A DNA stretch of 64,000 nt, taken from assembly GCF_910592395.1 (NCBI RefSeq), contig NC_088315.1:10544501-10608500 (forward strand), given 5' to 3'. The notes beneath the pieces were generated by a model that was not told where the DNA came from, did not search any database, and saw only the letters and a program-made list of their open reading frames with translations. Source of the stretch: Lineus longissimus. Taxonomy: Eukaryota; Nemertea; Pilidiophora; Heteronemertea; Lineidae. A program made the translations under genes and the position numbers. Numbering within the stretch: the stretch's first letter is position 1; the number at the start of each line of letters is the position of its first letter. Below are positions 10,650-21,957 of this stretch, piece by piece.

Positions 10650-11429
10650 ATGATTCAGCAATAAACCTTTTTTAGTAACGTTCATTATTTTGTTCCAGTC
10701 ATTTGTTCAAACTTAACAGTTTATCAATTGTCCAGACAATTCGATTGGATAATCCTGTATTATTGTCTCTGTTCAAACTGAAAGCCAAAATCTGTGCTGT
10801 AACACTGCAGAGAATGCGGGAGCTGTTGTTACGCTTTTGCCCGGTTACATATTGATTACCTCATAGAGATCGAGCACCCGAACCAAACAAATTTCGAACA
10901 TGGCGGCCCTGCCGTTTGTATTCTGTGCTCCCAAATATTGGCTCACTGTCTATAGTGACCATTAAAGTTGCATGGGTTTTTTAACCTTATTTTGCGATAA
11001 CCTCGTTTGTCCATAAGGACTGACCGATTCGGGCGCAATCGGCATCATTGGCTGTGTTTGGCATCATAGGTGTGTCTCGTGAAGTGATTTTGGACAACAA
11101 ACCATCGTATATATCTGTTTTTTTCGTTTTTCCATGTAATTTTGCCACGCCCCTTTTCCAGGGTGTTATTCATATTGATTTATTATGGTCATATGTACGT
11201 ACATTCGTACAAGGGGACGAGCTTACTATGTTCCAACAAATCGAGTACATTCGCAAAATGTTGATTTTTTGGACGCGTGTGAGTAGTGCAAATCGGCCAC
11301 AAACAATTTATTCCATTTGATTCCATTTGATTCCATCGACAAATATTTAAAGAAAAGAACGAATATCGTGCCGGTTCGATAGTTTCAGGTTTGATTAGTA
11401 AGGTTTGATCCGGGGGTGTGATAATGATA
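10650..11429. other. End of arm homology and left-specific unique sequence
   Basis: Arm homology continues to about 10,938. After that the sequence has no counterpart in the right arm. An 11-base motif TGGCTCACTGT sits exactly at the junction (10,939-10,949), with its inverse at 25,704-25,714. A triplicated 12-base unit (TTGATTCCATTT-like) occurs near 11,305-11,336. I see no gene. Confidence 0.5.
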
Positions 11430-12492
11430 AGCCCCCCTTCTTAGGGGGGCTCTTAAGATACATGCGTGAAGGAATTCAATGGAATTCCATTAGAAATTCA
11501 ATGTATAGCTTGAAACAAAAATTTTTGGTCAAAAATGGTGCTGATAAATCTGCGGGGTAGTTTTTATGTGTCTGTGCGTCACTCCAGTGGGTCGGTGGGT
11601 CGCGCGCCCATTGGCTGATTTTCAATCTTCAAGAATTAATTTCAATTTTAGGGGGGTTCGGGGGCCTTTCCCCCCGACACATGCCTTAAAAAAATCAGGA
11701 AACATTTATTTGTATTCTAATTAGAAAAACTGCCGCCTAAATCACGCATTACTCACAAAAATGCCGACGTTTTATTTCAATTTTGCCGAGGTCACGTGAC
11801 ATATAGTTTATTCCACACACGCGCGCGCTCGCCTGGTAATTGTTGCCAAGACGTGTTTCTTCAGTGTTTTCTCGAAATCACACTTAATCAACAATACAAT
11901 ATGATCAAAATAATGCAAATACGCTTTTCGTGCCATCTAACATGCACTTGACTGCCCACTGCGCGTGCAAATTAGCGAGAGAAAAAATTATTGTTATTGA
12001 CTTTTTTTTCCAATATATACACCAGCGGAACCATTTCCACCTCGGCCGTGGCCTAATAATCCCAACAATTTAAGGGGGGGTTCGGGGGGATTTTATCCCC
12101 CCGACACATACTTCAGGACAGATCAAAGAATTTCATTTGCATGTCCGCCTTAACAGCTTAAATCCTGTACAAAAGTGCTGTTTATTTGCGGAATTCAATC
12201 AAAACTCACGCAGTACAGATGACATCCATCGCCCCCCCCCCCCAGCGGTAAATGACATGGAATTGGAAGGGCTAGTTGACTGTTCACCGGGGGGGGGGGG
12301 GGGGGGGGGGTTGGGGGAGCTTCCCCCCAACGCACTGGTAAAAACCTATGTCGACGGAGGGGGGTTTGGGGGGTGTCCCCCCATTGTAACAGCTGTAGTT
12401 GTTAGAGCTTGCACTTAACATTTGCTCGTAGGGGGGTTCGGGGGAGCTCCCCGACCTAAAGGGGGGCTCACTAAGTCCTTGACTTGACATAT
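11430..12492 (+). mobile_element. TA-flanked MITE, family 1 (copy 1)
   Basis: This 1,063-base element is flanked by TA on both sides (11,428-11,429 and 12,493-12,494). It begins AGCCCCCCTT and ends TTGACTTGACATAT. A second copy lies in reverse orientation at 40,140-41,207, where an uninterrupted site proves the TA duplication. Shared internal landmarks include TTTATTTCAATTTT and GAGGTCACGTGACATA. It has no coding capacity. It carries several hairpins in which a G-run is followed by a C-run, near 11,651, 12,072, 12,285, 12,355 and 12,430. The ends show only short subterminal similarity, so the superfamily is uncertain. Confidence 0.7.
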
Positions 12493-12494
12493 TA

Positions 12495-13429
12495 AGCGCT
12501 ACTATGATTAACGTGCATACGACGTATCCAATGTAAACAATGTTTCTCAAGTCCATGGATTCGTTTCAAATGGCTTAAATTTGACTTAAAATGGCCGCCA
12601 GAAGAGATAAACGCGCGAAAGTAGTAACTCGACTATTCTGAGCTCCGAGAGAGAACCACACGATTATTCTCACTGTTTTTTAATCAAACTTCAATTTCAG
12701 GGGGTTTACCCCCCCGACATATGTGTTTTGATTTTTGATACTTAAGTGATAATATCCAAAAGATGCTTAAAATGGATATAATCCCGAAATAATGAACCAA
12801 AAGACGGGCAGGCGTTTCGAGAAAACAAATTTTATTTTGCGATTTCAATAAACCTTTTGAACGAATTCCACATAGGCCGTGGTGGGATCCGAAGACACCT
12901 GAAGGAGGAATGTATGTTTTTATGGGGTACCATTGGTTTTGCAGATCTTCTGTTTTTTTCTAAAGAATAATCAATATTCGCTAGCAGGCTTTTTATGCTC
13001 CCAGGTATGAAGAGGGTTCTATGTTCCTCAGGTTCTTTGTTCATCAGTCTGGTGTTCCTCAAGAGTCAAGTGTCTTCAAGTCTCTTGGCCAGCAAAAACC
13101 CTTTCCAACCAATTTTTTATGCATTAACAATTCGGCAACATGTTGGTGGGGGAAAAACCTGATCCCTAGATCCCTGACCCCTTGAATTGGTTGCCCAGAC
13201 GACCACAAGCAATTGTCTCAAGGAAGCCACCAGTACGACCTCTTGGGAGTCTTGCCAATATCATGCCAGTGAAAAGGAAGGGTAACGATGGTTGAGGGTT
13301 GCAGTTAGGGTACCATCAAAGGAGTACCTCTTCCTCGCTCTGGGTTAAACGTGTCAAAGGACTGCACCATCATGAAGATTTCGGGGTTCCACTCGAGCGC
13401 CCCAGGGTAAGCAGCTCGGAAGGACTTAT
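12495..13429. other. Unrecognised sequence within the left-specific block
   Basis: I see no gene. A further G-run/C-run hairpin module occurs near 12,698-12,720, followed by CGACATATG. The rest is ordinary AT-rich sequence. Confidence 0.4.
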
Positions 13430-13569
13430 TGAGAGGCCAATAGGGGGTTTGAGGGGCCTTCCCCCCAATGCATTGGCTAAAACATGTCAGAAGGACGGGG
13501 GTTGGGCGGGGGGGGGGGGGCTCTCCATGGCGACAGTTGCGCGAGTTCAATAGAGCTTGCACTTTACAT
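13430..13569 (+). repeat. Fragment related to MITE family 2 (G-run modules)
   Basis: The stretch resembles the right-hand ends at 37,770-37,972 and 39,297-39,480. It has the same succession of a G-run/C-run hairpin, AATGCATTGGCTAAAACATGTCAGAAGGAC, a second G-run and an AGAGCTTGC-ACTTTACAT terminus followed by TA. Only this end is recognisable. Confidence 0.5.
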
Positions 13570-13611
13570 TAGAATCTGCCCGAGTGCCAGACTACGAAAT
13601 ACGATAGTCCG

Positions 13612-15225
13612 TGTTCTGGCGATCAACGAATTGACAAGATGACGATAAGAACTATGCCAGAGGTTAATTACTTTATGAAGAGGACTGTATATCTATATGG
13701 TACAAGCTATCATAAGATACCTACAATTCACTACAGCTGTAAATGCTTCAGCCTAGAGCCAGCGGCTCCGTACTAGTTTTACACACGATTGCGGTGTCTC
13801 TTCTCCGGCATCTACAACAGGCTATCCTCCGTCTCGTGTTCGATTGCAGACTTCGGTATTCCAGCCCGGAACGTCAGTAGAAGGGCGTAGTAGATTATAT
13901 ATATATATCAAATGATCTTCCCACCAAGGGGAATATATCAATACAAGTTTTTTCCGCTAAGGGATATATACTAAAAGGCTTCTCACAACTCAAAGCGTGC
14001 TACAACACAAACAGTCTGTAACATTGACTCAGGCTGACTGAAGCAACCTGACCGCTAGCTAGGACTATATAAATGACTTCGACTCAACCGGTTCTGCCCA
14101 GATGGCAACAGACTAGTCCTAACTAGCCGGCAGGTCGTAACAATAAACTAGCCAGTAAATTAAGAATACTATACCGCCACGGGTATTCTATAAACGGGGA
14201 GGGACGTCAACAGCAAGGCCTCGTCCTTCTCGATCTCTGCAGGGCGGATTCGTCCAAATCGTCAACACGGCTTCTGGCGTAAGCGGAGAGACAGTGATGG
14301 AATCACACCCACTGGCTTCTAACAATATAACTATCAAACAGTCACCTGAAGTCAACATACACAGATTAAAACCGTGGGTTAACACAACATCTTTTTAGTC
14401 CCAAAATACAACTGGGTTTTATATAATGGTTTTCCAGAAATCCGTTCGCACGGTCTATAATTTTTAAAGTCTATATAACAGGTTTGAGTATGTCCAATAA
14501 CACCAATGGACTAAAATACTAAACGATAACGATTCATTCTAACCGAGAATCAACAACATTACAGCCCATTCATCGAAAATAGGCCTAAAAGAGTGGAGTG
14601 GAAAGTTGCTCAGGTCGACCTGATCTACGCGAGCCTATTCGAAGCACCTGGTCCGCAAAGACCAGAATGCACCTTCAAACATTAATACACCCCCCTTTTA
14701 GACCCCTTCTCAAACTATAGAAAACCATGTCAATTAAATGCACAGATAGCTATACATTAGCGAGAGGAAGACACAAACTGGTGATACGTTTACAAACACA
14801 GCACGATACACACGGTCAGTGCATCGGCCGTATACAAATGTACGTAAAGCGTGAAAGGCTTCACACCGGTAAAATTATGGCATTTTCCATTCTATCGGTA
14901 AAGTACGGCGTGAATTAATCATAAAAACGTTACCACCATTTCAACGCTGCTTCAACCATTTCAACCATCTCGCTACGAACTTCTGGGCGTTGTCATCTAT
15001 AGAATAGTACAGAACCGGCGGCGATCCTCACTCAATCGCGGACGGAGTCGAAGTGCTGTCTTGAACACACATGCCCATGGGTGTTACCTAAGTCTCGCCA
15101 ACATCTCGCAAAATCTCGGTAAACAATTTTTTGGCGCGGAAATAATAATACAATAACGGGGTCAAACCGGGTCAAGGGAGAAGTCAGCTGATCGCAATAA
15201 CAAACGATCACTGATCGTCACAACA
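13612..15225 (-). repeat. BEL1 3' LTR
   Basis: 1,614 bases, TGTT...AACA ends. It differs from the 5' LTR by about five substitutions, for example CC against TA near 13,830 and G against T near 13,978. The flanking base pattern gives the GTCCG target duplication on the left side (13,607-13,611). It contains an AT microsatellite near 13,895. Confidence 0.97.
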
Positions 15226-15235
15226 CCCCTCCCCG
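15226..15235 (-). other. BEL1 polypurine tract
   Basis: On the minus strand the bases directly before the 3' LTR read CGGGGAGGGG, a classic plus-strand-primer purine tract. The pol stop is 72 bases upstream of the LTR, at 15,298. Confidence 0.8.
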
Positions 15236-15297
15236 TGACATGATCCGAGTTAGCCATGTCACAATATATATATACATGTAGTTCCTCAGAACTTAAC

Positions 15298-17376
15298 CTA
15301 CTTCTTGTCGTCTGCTTTTTCGGTAGTCGTCTCACCATCGGCAGCAATCAACGGAACAAGGCGCGTGATAGGACGTCGATACGTTTTTCCTCTGGACAAG
15401 ACTGTCGCTGTTCTTATATGACCATCAGAACCTCTCTCTACTTCAGTGACTTTTCCAATCGGCCAGCTCCAACGGGGGCAACCTTGCTCCTGCAGGACAA
15501 CGACATCATCGACTGCCAAATCAGAATGGACTTCTCTCCATTTTCCTCTCTGCTGTTGGAGAGTCAAATACTCCTTCTGCCATCTAACCCAGAACCTGTA
15601 CAACATGTCTTGGACTAGGCGCCATCGATGTCGTGGGTTGTAGTCAGTCTCATCCACGATCTGGGGAGCCAACTGTCCACCGCACTGTCCTACCAGGAAA
15701 TGATTAGGCGTCAACACTTCTAAATCTTTAGGGTCGGAGCTAACATACGTCAACGGCCTGGAGTTCAGCATACCTTCTACTTCGACAATCCCTGTCAGCA
15801 ACTCTTCGTCAGTCAGGCGGGCTTCTCCAAAAATCGAATACAAGGCTTTCTTGGCAGACTTAATGAGCGACTCAAACACCCCACCATGGTGGGAGCCATA
15901 CGGAGGGTTGAACTTCCAACGGATGCCCTGATTACTCACAGAGTCGACTATCTTCGTCCGATCCATGCCCTCCACGAATTCTCTCAGGGTACTCTCTCCT
16001 TTTACCAAGCACCCTCCGTTATCACTGACGACTTCTATCGGTTTTCCTCTGCGTGCCACCATTCTTGAAAAGGCCATCAAGAATCCATCCGTCTCCAACG
16101 AGTAGGCCATCTCCAAGTGAACGCCTCTAGTCTGCAAACAAGTAAACAAACACATGTACCTCTTAGCAGATTTGAATCTAGTGATCTTAGTAACAAAGGG
16201 GCCAGCAAAATCAACACCGCAGTAGGAGAAGGCCCTGAGAGACATCATAACTCTGGAGGCTGGTAGCGGAGCCATCATCTGGGTTGCTGGTTGTTCCTTC
16301 ATCTTTCTACACTGGTAACAGCAATAAGCCACCTTTTTGACGGCTTCTCGCCCAATCAAGATCCAAAATCGCAGCCTTATATCAGCCAGGGTAGCATTCA
16401 CTCCACGTGAATGCCCGGCATACAGGTGGGCTCTTCTCACAATCAGTACTGAAATGTGATGTGAACTAGGAAGAATGATTGGATGTCTAACATCGTATGG
16501 TAGGTCGGCATGCTGCAAACGACCTCCCACTCTCATCACACCATCAGCATCTAGGAATGGGTTAAGACTTCTTAATACGCTTTTCTTCATCACCCTCGCA
16601 CTATTACCTACCAGCAACGCGTTGTAGTCTTCAAACAGGCAGGCCCGCTGTACCATTCTCACAATGGCGAGCTCAGATTCTTGGTACTCGTCACGTGATA
16701 AGGCATCATTCGGAATTTCGTCAGTATCAGCTTGTCTATCACCGGAATTCTTACATTTTGAAGTGTGACCATCATACTGTCGATCAGACCCATCTAACTC
16801 GCTGGAATTGCACCCATTCTTGTCAGGTTCCTGTCGATTCACCCTCTGCTGAGGTCCTCCTCTAACAATGTGGACAAACCTAATCATCCAAGCCATCACA
16901 CGTACCAATCGATTCCATGTGGAGTACTTGGTGTAGTTCATTCTTTCGAGAAGTTCTGGTGTTGAAACTGCAACCATGGCATTTGTCTGCACACACGACT
17001 TGGAAGACTCGATTACAGCTTGGTCTGTAGGGTTGATCAGAGTCTTACACGTCGGCCACTGGCTCTCTTCCTTATGTAAGAATTCCGGGCCCTGGAACCA
17101 TACATTCGGACTGGTCAGATCCTCCACCGACATCCCTCTCGTGGCTACATCTGCAGGATTCTCTTTGCCTGGAACAAAACGCCATTGGTGAGGATTAGAT
17201 TCAGTTTGCAACTCAGCAATACGATTGGCCACAAACGGCTTAAATCGCCTCGACTGATTCCGTACCCAATGAACCACATCTAGTGAGTCGGTCCAAAATG
17301 TTGCCTTTTCTATGGGACACTTCAGCAAGGTAGTAATCTTCAGCGTGAGTCTATAGCCTAGCACGGCTCCCATCAA
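15298..17376 (-). CDS. BEL1 pol, C-terminal part: RNase H end, integrase, C-terminal domain
   Basis: These 692 codons continue in the same frame after the TAA at 17,377-17,379. The first residues belong to the RNase H/linker region (Phe-Trp-Thr-Asp-Ser near residue 27, Ala-Asp-Val-Ala-Thr-Arg-Gly near 72). An H2C2 integrase zinc-binding domain lies at about residues 312-358. The integrase catalytic core follows, with Asp in a GVDFAGP motif (about 388), Asp in SDNGG (about 450) and Glu in GVFESL (about 500). The last 130 residues or so match the layout of the BEL/Pao-typical C-terminal domain (DUF5641-like). All catalytic acidic residues are present. The break from the upstream frame is one stop codon where relatives usually have Glu. 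Confidence 0.93.
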   Translation of the reverse strand: MMGAVLGYRLTLKITTLLKCPIEKATFWTDSLDVVHWVRNQSRRFKPFVANRIAELQTESNPHQWRFVPGKENPADVATRGMSVEDLTSPNVWFQGPEFLHKEESQWPTCKTLINPTDQAVIESSKSCVQTNAMVAVSTPELLERMNYTKYSTWNRLVRVMAWMIRFVHIVRGGPQQRVNRQEPDKNGCNSSELDGSDRQYDGHTSKCKNSGDRQADTDEIPNDALSRDEYQESELAIVRMVQRACLFEDYNALLVGNSARVMKKSVLRSLNPFLDADGVMRVGGRLQHADLPYDVRHPIILPSSHHISVLIVRRAHLYAGHSRGVNATLADIRLRFWILIGREAVKKVAYCCYQCRKMKEQPATQMMAPLPASRVMMSLRAFSYCGVDFAGPFVTKITRFKSAKRYMCLFTCLQTRGVHLEMAYSLETDGFLMAFSRMVARRGKPIEVVSDNGGCLVKGESTLREFVEGMDRTKIVDSVSNQGIRWKFNPPYGSHHGGVFESLIKSAKKALYSIFGEARLTDEELLTGIVEVEGMLNSRPLTYVSSDPKDLEVLTPNHFLVGQCGGQLAPQIVDETDYNPRHRWRLVQDMLYRFWVRWQKEYLTLQQQRGKWREVHSDLAVDDVVVLQEQGCPRWSWPIGKVTEVERGSDGHIRTATVLSRGKTYRRPITRLVPLIAADGETTTEKADDKK

Positions 17377-20300
17377 TTAAAGTCGCGGAATACTCACTGC
17401 TCTCAAGGGCGCGACTCTGGCTTTTGCTGCGACCAATGACAGCTCTATCTCTCCGCCAGCTGAGACATAACGGGCATAACTCACGGCGGCATATGCTTTC
17501 GAACTGGCATCGGAAAAAGTGTGAATGGTAACAACTCCCTCATTTGATGGCTGGGTAAAGTATCGCCTTGGGATGACTAGCTGTTCTATCCTCGGTAACT
17601 CCTCGAACCATTCTGTTGCTTCTATCACCAGGGCCTCAGGCATAGGTTCATCCCAGCCCAATCCCAAAACCCAGGACTGCTGTAACGTCATCTTTACACG
17701 GATGGTGAAAGGTGCCAACCACTGTAAGGGATCGAACAGTGTAGCAATGCGACTCAACAGCGACCTCTTGGTAACGACCTCTGGGACGACAATCTTCTGG
17801 GCAGCAAACCCAAAACAGTCGGGCTCGGCATCCCACCTGATCCCCAACGTCTTGATGCTTGGTAAAGTGGAATCGCTCACCTCCAACTGTCCACTAGCTC
17901 TATCTTCGGCAGGTACTCCCTCCAATGCCAGTAGGACGTTACTGCACCATCTCCGAATGTAGAATCCGGCCTTAATCAAAATGGCAGCCAAATCTTTCCG
18001 TAGCTGTTTGGCCTCCCAAGTCCCATCAATCGAGGTAATCGCATCATCCATATATGTGCAGTACAGGCACACAAAGGCAACAGCTGGGCACACATCCTGG
18101 TGATCTCTGGCGTGAGTCTGCAAGACATGCATGGCAAGAAAAGGAGACGCTTTATCCCCAAAAGTTAGTCTGGTCGACTCATAAACTTCAACGGCTTGTG
18201 AGACATTAAGATCTCTCCATAAGATTCTGTGAAATTTGCGATCTCTCTCAGACAGCAAAACTTGGGAGAACATCTCCTTGATGTCTCCAGCCAGACCAAC
18301 TTGACCCACGCGAAATCTCACCAAGATGTCGAAGATTTCTCTTTGAAGCTTGGGACCAGCATGCATCTCATCATTCAAGGAGACTCCTTGATACTGGGCT
18401 GCAGAATCAAACACTATCCTTACCTTCGTAGTCTCCTTGTCCTCCCGAACCACCGGAAAGTGCGGAAGATACCACCCAGTAGCAATGTCTGCATCTGGCA
18501 CCTTTTTCAGGTATCCCTTCTCGATGTTTTGCTTCATCCCGTCTTTGTACTTCTCCGCCAGTTTCGGTTTCTTCATCAAGGTTCTCTCCAAGGACACCAG
18601 GCGGCGATGGGCGATCTCGTAGTTACATGGAAGTTCCGGACTGCCATCTATCCATGGGATGGAAACCTCGTAACATCCCTGCTCCCTGTGGTACACCTTT
18701 GAAGCTTCAACACCATCTATAATCCTCTGCTCTTCGGGTGTAAACTCTGTCTCTTTACCATCGGTCATCAAATCTTGGTTCCATAACGCACGTAAACAGC
18801 TATCTAAGTGAATATCTGACATAACTGAACAAGTGGCTGCATAGCCACCTATCTCATCCTGGTCCTGGGAAGACGTCCCTAGCATCCCAGTGCAAGTCCA
18901 ACCAAGGGGAGTAAGACGTGCTACCGGCTCTCCTGGCTGTCCTGCGACCTCCTCTAAAGACATCGTCAGCTCGGGATGATCGGATCCTATTACTATGTCT
19001 ACAGTCTCTGCACCATCAATTCTCGGGAAGTCAATATCTGCCAAATGAGACCATCTATTTTTGTTCATGCCCCAATTCTGAGGACGCACCCCCTCGCATA
19101 GGCGATCCAAAATTCTACAGCCCAGTCTTACCCTTAGGTTGCCATTCAAACTCTCCACCGACAGGGTTACTGTACCACTCTTGACCTTTGTACCAGTCGT
19201 CGTCATAGTTGACATGGTGATCGTGTGGTCCTCAATTCTGGAAATCCCCAGCTCAGACAGGACGGATCGACGAACGTAGGAGGAGTCAGACCCATCATCG
19301 AGGAAGGCGTTCAATCTTCTCATCTGCCCATCAACATCTGCAACAAGAACAGGTAAAACTCTTAATGATACTTTATTCAGACGTACCTGACCATTCCCAG
19401 CAATTCCAAAACACCCAACAGGCTCAGGTGTGTTCTTCTTGGCGGCTTCTGTCTTGGTTTCTTTCTTGTGCAGATGTCGATGGTGGGTCCGCTGGCATCC
19501 GTCTATCTCGCACTTCCGGGGCTCCTTCGTGCAATTCTTCGCCATGTGTTTCCCACACAGGCACTTGTAACATAAGGCTTTTTCCTTCGCTATTTTCCAT
19601 CGCTCTTCGGTGGAGGCTGGCTTCCACAACTGGCATCTCACCACATGATGACTGCCCTTGCATAACGGGCATTCGAACTCTGTTCCCTGGCGCTTGTCAT
19701 CCTTCTGTTCGACAGGCTTCGACTGGGAAGTAGTTGTCTTCTTAGAGTCAGTGGCTGAAACGGCATAAGAATGGCTTTTATTACTCTCAGACTTTCTCTT
19801 ACTGTGTGGCTGTTCAGCAGTTTTTTCCTTGGTACGAGGAGCACGCAGCTCGGACATCTCCAACATCAAGCAAACTTGCCGGTTGAACCATTTCGTGAAT
19901 ACAGCCAAACCATCCTGGGCATTTGTACTGCGCTGCTCTGCATACTTCACTAGGAGAGAGTGTGGAACCTTTTGCTTCACTAAAGTATACAAGACGGTGT
20001 TACCAATTAACTCCCGGGCATGGTCAGTGTCATCGAGTTTGGAGATTACATCGCACATCTGGTTAGACAATTCTTCTAAGGCTCGCAAGTCACCCTCGGA
20101 CACCTCCTTCCAAGTTAGCAACCGATCTAAGTATTTCTTTAGTGTACGAGTTTCCCCCCCATAGCGCTGGTCAAGTTTAAAAATAGCCATCTTATATTGT
20201 GCTGCCGTATACCCCAGGTTGCTGATTAACCTAAGGGGATGACCCGACAAGGCATTTTTCAACATTATCATCTTGAATTTTACTGGTACCTGAGATTGTT

Positions 20301-21696
20301 CAACAAATACCTCGTACTGCGCCCTCCAGTCTTCGAATCGGTCTCTGTTGCCATCGAATTTCGGTAGATGAGGTTTTGCCAGACCCTGGAAGAAGCGTTG
20401 TATCTCTTTCGTCTCGGCAGGTGTAACTTCTGGAACATCTTTGGCTGGAGTGGAGGAATGCTGTGGTCTTGGCATCGGTGTAGATTCTTCAATCGACTGC
20501 ACTAACTCGTCAATCGGGTTCAACTTTGAAGCTGCTAGGACACCAAAGGGCTGCAAAACAGGCTTCTCACCCACCTTCTCATTACTGCTGGATAGGATAG
20601 GAAACTTCAAGCTCGCCAGGTCCTGAGCTTGAACCTGCTGGATCCAGCTATTGTGTGCGGATGCAGACCGTCTCTTCCCTGTCATCTGGTGCTTTTCCTC
20701 TGCTGGGCTGAAATCTACAGGAAAAAATTGAGTCGCTCTTTGCTTTCTAGGCGGTAACGTGAAGACGACAGGCTTGGTAGGCATGGTAGGCTTAGCGATG
20801 CCTCCGCCATCCAACTCGGCCAGCAGCTGAGCCTCTAACTTCGCGCTCTCAGCCTCATCCTCGGCCTTCGCCAAGGCCAACTTCTGTTGAGCTTCCTGGA
20901 TGCGCAGCTGTTCGACGTACCTCTGCTTCTCTTGTTTGACCTTCAGCATCGCCAACTCTGCCTTTACTTTCGCCAACTGTGAACGGTTAGACTGCGTTGA
21001 CTGATGTGACTGGTCACTCTTCGCGTCATCAAAGTCGTCTTCATCTTCTTCATCTTCAGGAAGATTATCTTCTTCTTGTTTCTGGTGTCTGGTGTCTGGG
21101 TCACCCTGAGCTAGCAATGACGGCGTCATTGAAGGAGCCTCGTCTGCACGCTCTTCAATCTGGTCGATGACCTCATCTTCTAACTGCTCGACGATGCTAT
21201 TAGCCTGACGGCCCCAGTCTACAAGGCGCTTCATCCGGTCCACGCTCGTAGTCAACTGTGTCAGTCTGTCAACTACATAATAAACATCACGAGGAGATGA
21301 CTTCAAGCGTTCTACCAATCTCTGCATCTTAGTTCTACTACCACGATCTCCTAAAAGCTTTCTCAACTCAGACGACATGTCATTAATTCTGGCACCTAAC
21401 AACTGCCGCTCATCTTCTAACCAACAAGCAATCGCGTCCGAGTTCTCAGGGTCCAAAGCAGCAGCAAACTGCCCTCTATTACTGGTTCCAGACGTAGTTG
21501 CCGCGGTCATCTTACTACCGGGTTGTGACGTGGTCGAAGGTTGTGTTTCAAGTACCTCACCTGGACGGAGATCCAATGTTTGTGGCTGCTTCGGTTCCAT
21601 CTCAGGTTGATCTTCTCGGATATTTTCCCACTCGTAATCTTGAAGATATGCAGGCTTCTTCTTGATTCGCGTCGACCTCCGAACAGCACCAGACAT
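17377..21696 (-). CDS. BEL1 gag-pol, N-terminal part: gag, protease, RT, RNase H start
   Basis: This 1,439-codon frame starts at an ATG 279 bases inside the 5' LTR boundary. The N-terminal 300 residues are charged, with a coiled-coil-like Lys/Glu/Gln-rich stretch (about 240-295). A gag domain typical of BEL/Pao (DUF1759-like) covers about residues 437-600. Three Cys/His clusters follow (about 676-745). An aspartic protease motif Leu-Asp-Asp-Gly-Ser-Asp-Ser lies near 800. Reverse transcriptase spans about 1,075-1,230, with a GDIKEMF motif near 1,137 and the YMDD active site near 1,216. A Pao-type A17 region lies near 1,313-1,335, and RNase H begins with an FSDAS motif near 1,394. The frame ends in a TAA within RNase H. 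Without it, this frame and the next would form one polyprotein of about 2,130 residues. Confidence 0.95.
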   Translation of the reverse strand: MSGAVRRSTRIKKKPAYLQDYEWENIREDQPEMEPKQPQTLDLRPGEVLETQPSTTSQPGSKMTAATTSGTSNRGQFAAALDPENSDAIACWLEDERQLLGARINDMSSELRKLLGDRGSRTKMQRLVERLKSSPRDVYYVVDRLTQLTTSVDRMKRLVDWGRQANSIVEQLEDEVIDQIEERADEAPSMTPSLLAQGDPDTRHQKQEEDNLPEDEEDEDDFDDAKSDQSHQSTQSNRSQLAKVKAELAMLKVKQEKQRYVEQLRIQEAQQKLALAKAEDEAESAKLEAQLLAELDGGGIAKPTMPTKPVVFTLPPRKQRATQFFPVDFSPAEEKHQMTGKRRSASAHNSWIQQVQAQDLASLKFPILSSSNEKVGEKPVLQPFGVLAASKLNPIDELVQSIEESTPMPRPQHSSTPAKDVPEVTPAETKEIQRFFQGLAKPHLPKFDGNRDRFEDWRAQYEVFVEQSQVPVKFKMIMLKNALSGHPLRLISNLGYTAAQYKMAIFKLDQRYGGETRTLKKYLDRLLTWKEVSEGDLRALEELSNQMCDVISKLDDTDHARELIGNTVLYTLVKQKVPHSLLVKYAEQRSTNAQDGLAVFTKWFNRQVCLMLEMSELRAPRTKEKTAEQPHSKRKSESNKSHSYAVSATDSKKTTTSQSKPVEQKDDKRQGTEFECPLCKGSHHVVRCQLWKPASTEERWKIAKEKALCYKCLCGKHMAKNCTKEPRKCEIDGCQRTHHRHLHKKETKTEAAKKNTPEPVGCFGIAGNGQVRLNKVSLRVLPVLVADVDGQMRRLNAFLDDGSDSSYVRRSVLSELGISRIEDHTITMSTMTTTGTKVKSGTVTLSVESLNGNLRVRLGCRILDRLCEGVRPQNWGMNKNRWSHLADIDFPRIDGAETVDIVIGSDHPELTMSLEEVAGQPGEPVARLTPLGWTCTGMLGTSSQDQDEIGGYAATCSVMSDIHLDSCLRALWNQDLMTDGKETEFTPEEQRIIDGVEASKVYHREQGCYEVSIPWIDGSPELPCNYEIAHRRLVSLERTLMKKPKLAEKYKDGMKQNIEKGYLKKVPDADIATGWYLPHFPVVREDKETTKVRIVFDSAAQYQGVSLNDEMHAGPKLQREIFDILVRFRVGQVGLAGDIKEMFSQVLLSERDRKFHRILWRDLNVSQAVEVYESTRLTFGDKASPFLAMHVLQTHARDHQDVCPAVAFVCLYCTYMDDAITSIDGTWEAKQLRKDLAAILIKAGFYIRRWCSNVLLALEGVPAEDRASGQLEVSDSTLPSIKTLGIRWDAEPDCFGFAAQKIVVPEVVTKRSLLSRIATLFDPLQWLAPFTIRVKMTLQQSWVLGLGWDEPMPEALVIEATEWFEELPRIEQLVIPRRYFTQPSNEGVVTIHTFSDASSKAYAAVSYARYVSAGGEIELSLVAAKARVAPLRAVSIPRL

Positions 21697-21957
21697 CGCT
21701 TATACCAACTGCAAATTCACAATGTACACCAAATATACGTGGATGCACACTATATACGAATTCCACTGCTAATACTATGCAGTATTGGGAATACTAGGAT
21801 GTACAATTGACCCTCAAATAACGGCAGTAATACTCTCAATATCTTGGTAACAGTGCATCAAAGCACCACGGTCATCCAACAACTACTGACTTCACAGAGA
21901 AAGTGTAAATTGTAGGTATCTCAATCATCAATGAATAACAAAGGAGCAATCAAAATA

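Larger units (their letters stand above)
1..10938. repeat. Outer left arm of giant inverted repeat
   Basis: This segment is repeated in reverse complement at about 41,691-52,454 (10.9 kb against 10.8 kb). The match is seen across ORFs, intergenic sequence and low-complexity tracts. For example, the G-run at 61-76 mirrors the C-run near 52,383-52,392. The match is still running at base 1, so the arm probably extends beyond the window. Divergence by eye is about 2.5-5% with scattered short indels. The inner end is abrupt: shared sequence stops at about 10,938 and resumes at 25,724. Confidence 0.93.

Noticed and set aside
10290-10685. Long open frames of Thr, Val/Met or Gly over the trinucleotide tracts on both strands (also 41,945-42,454)
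   Set aside because: A GGT/GAT or CCA/TCA tract has no stops in any frame; these are artefacts of low complexity, apart from the preserved upstream part of the transposase remnant.
13305-13562. Pro-rich frame over the G-run module
   Set aside because: Explained by the C-runs of the hairpin modules; no conservation of frame between module copies.
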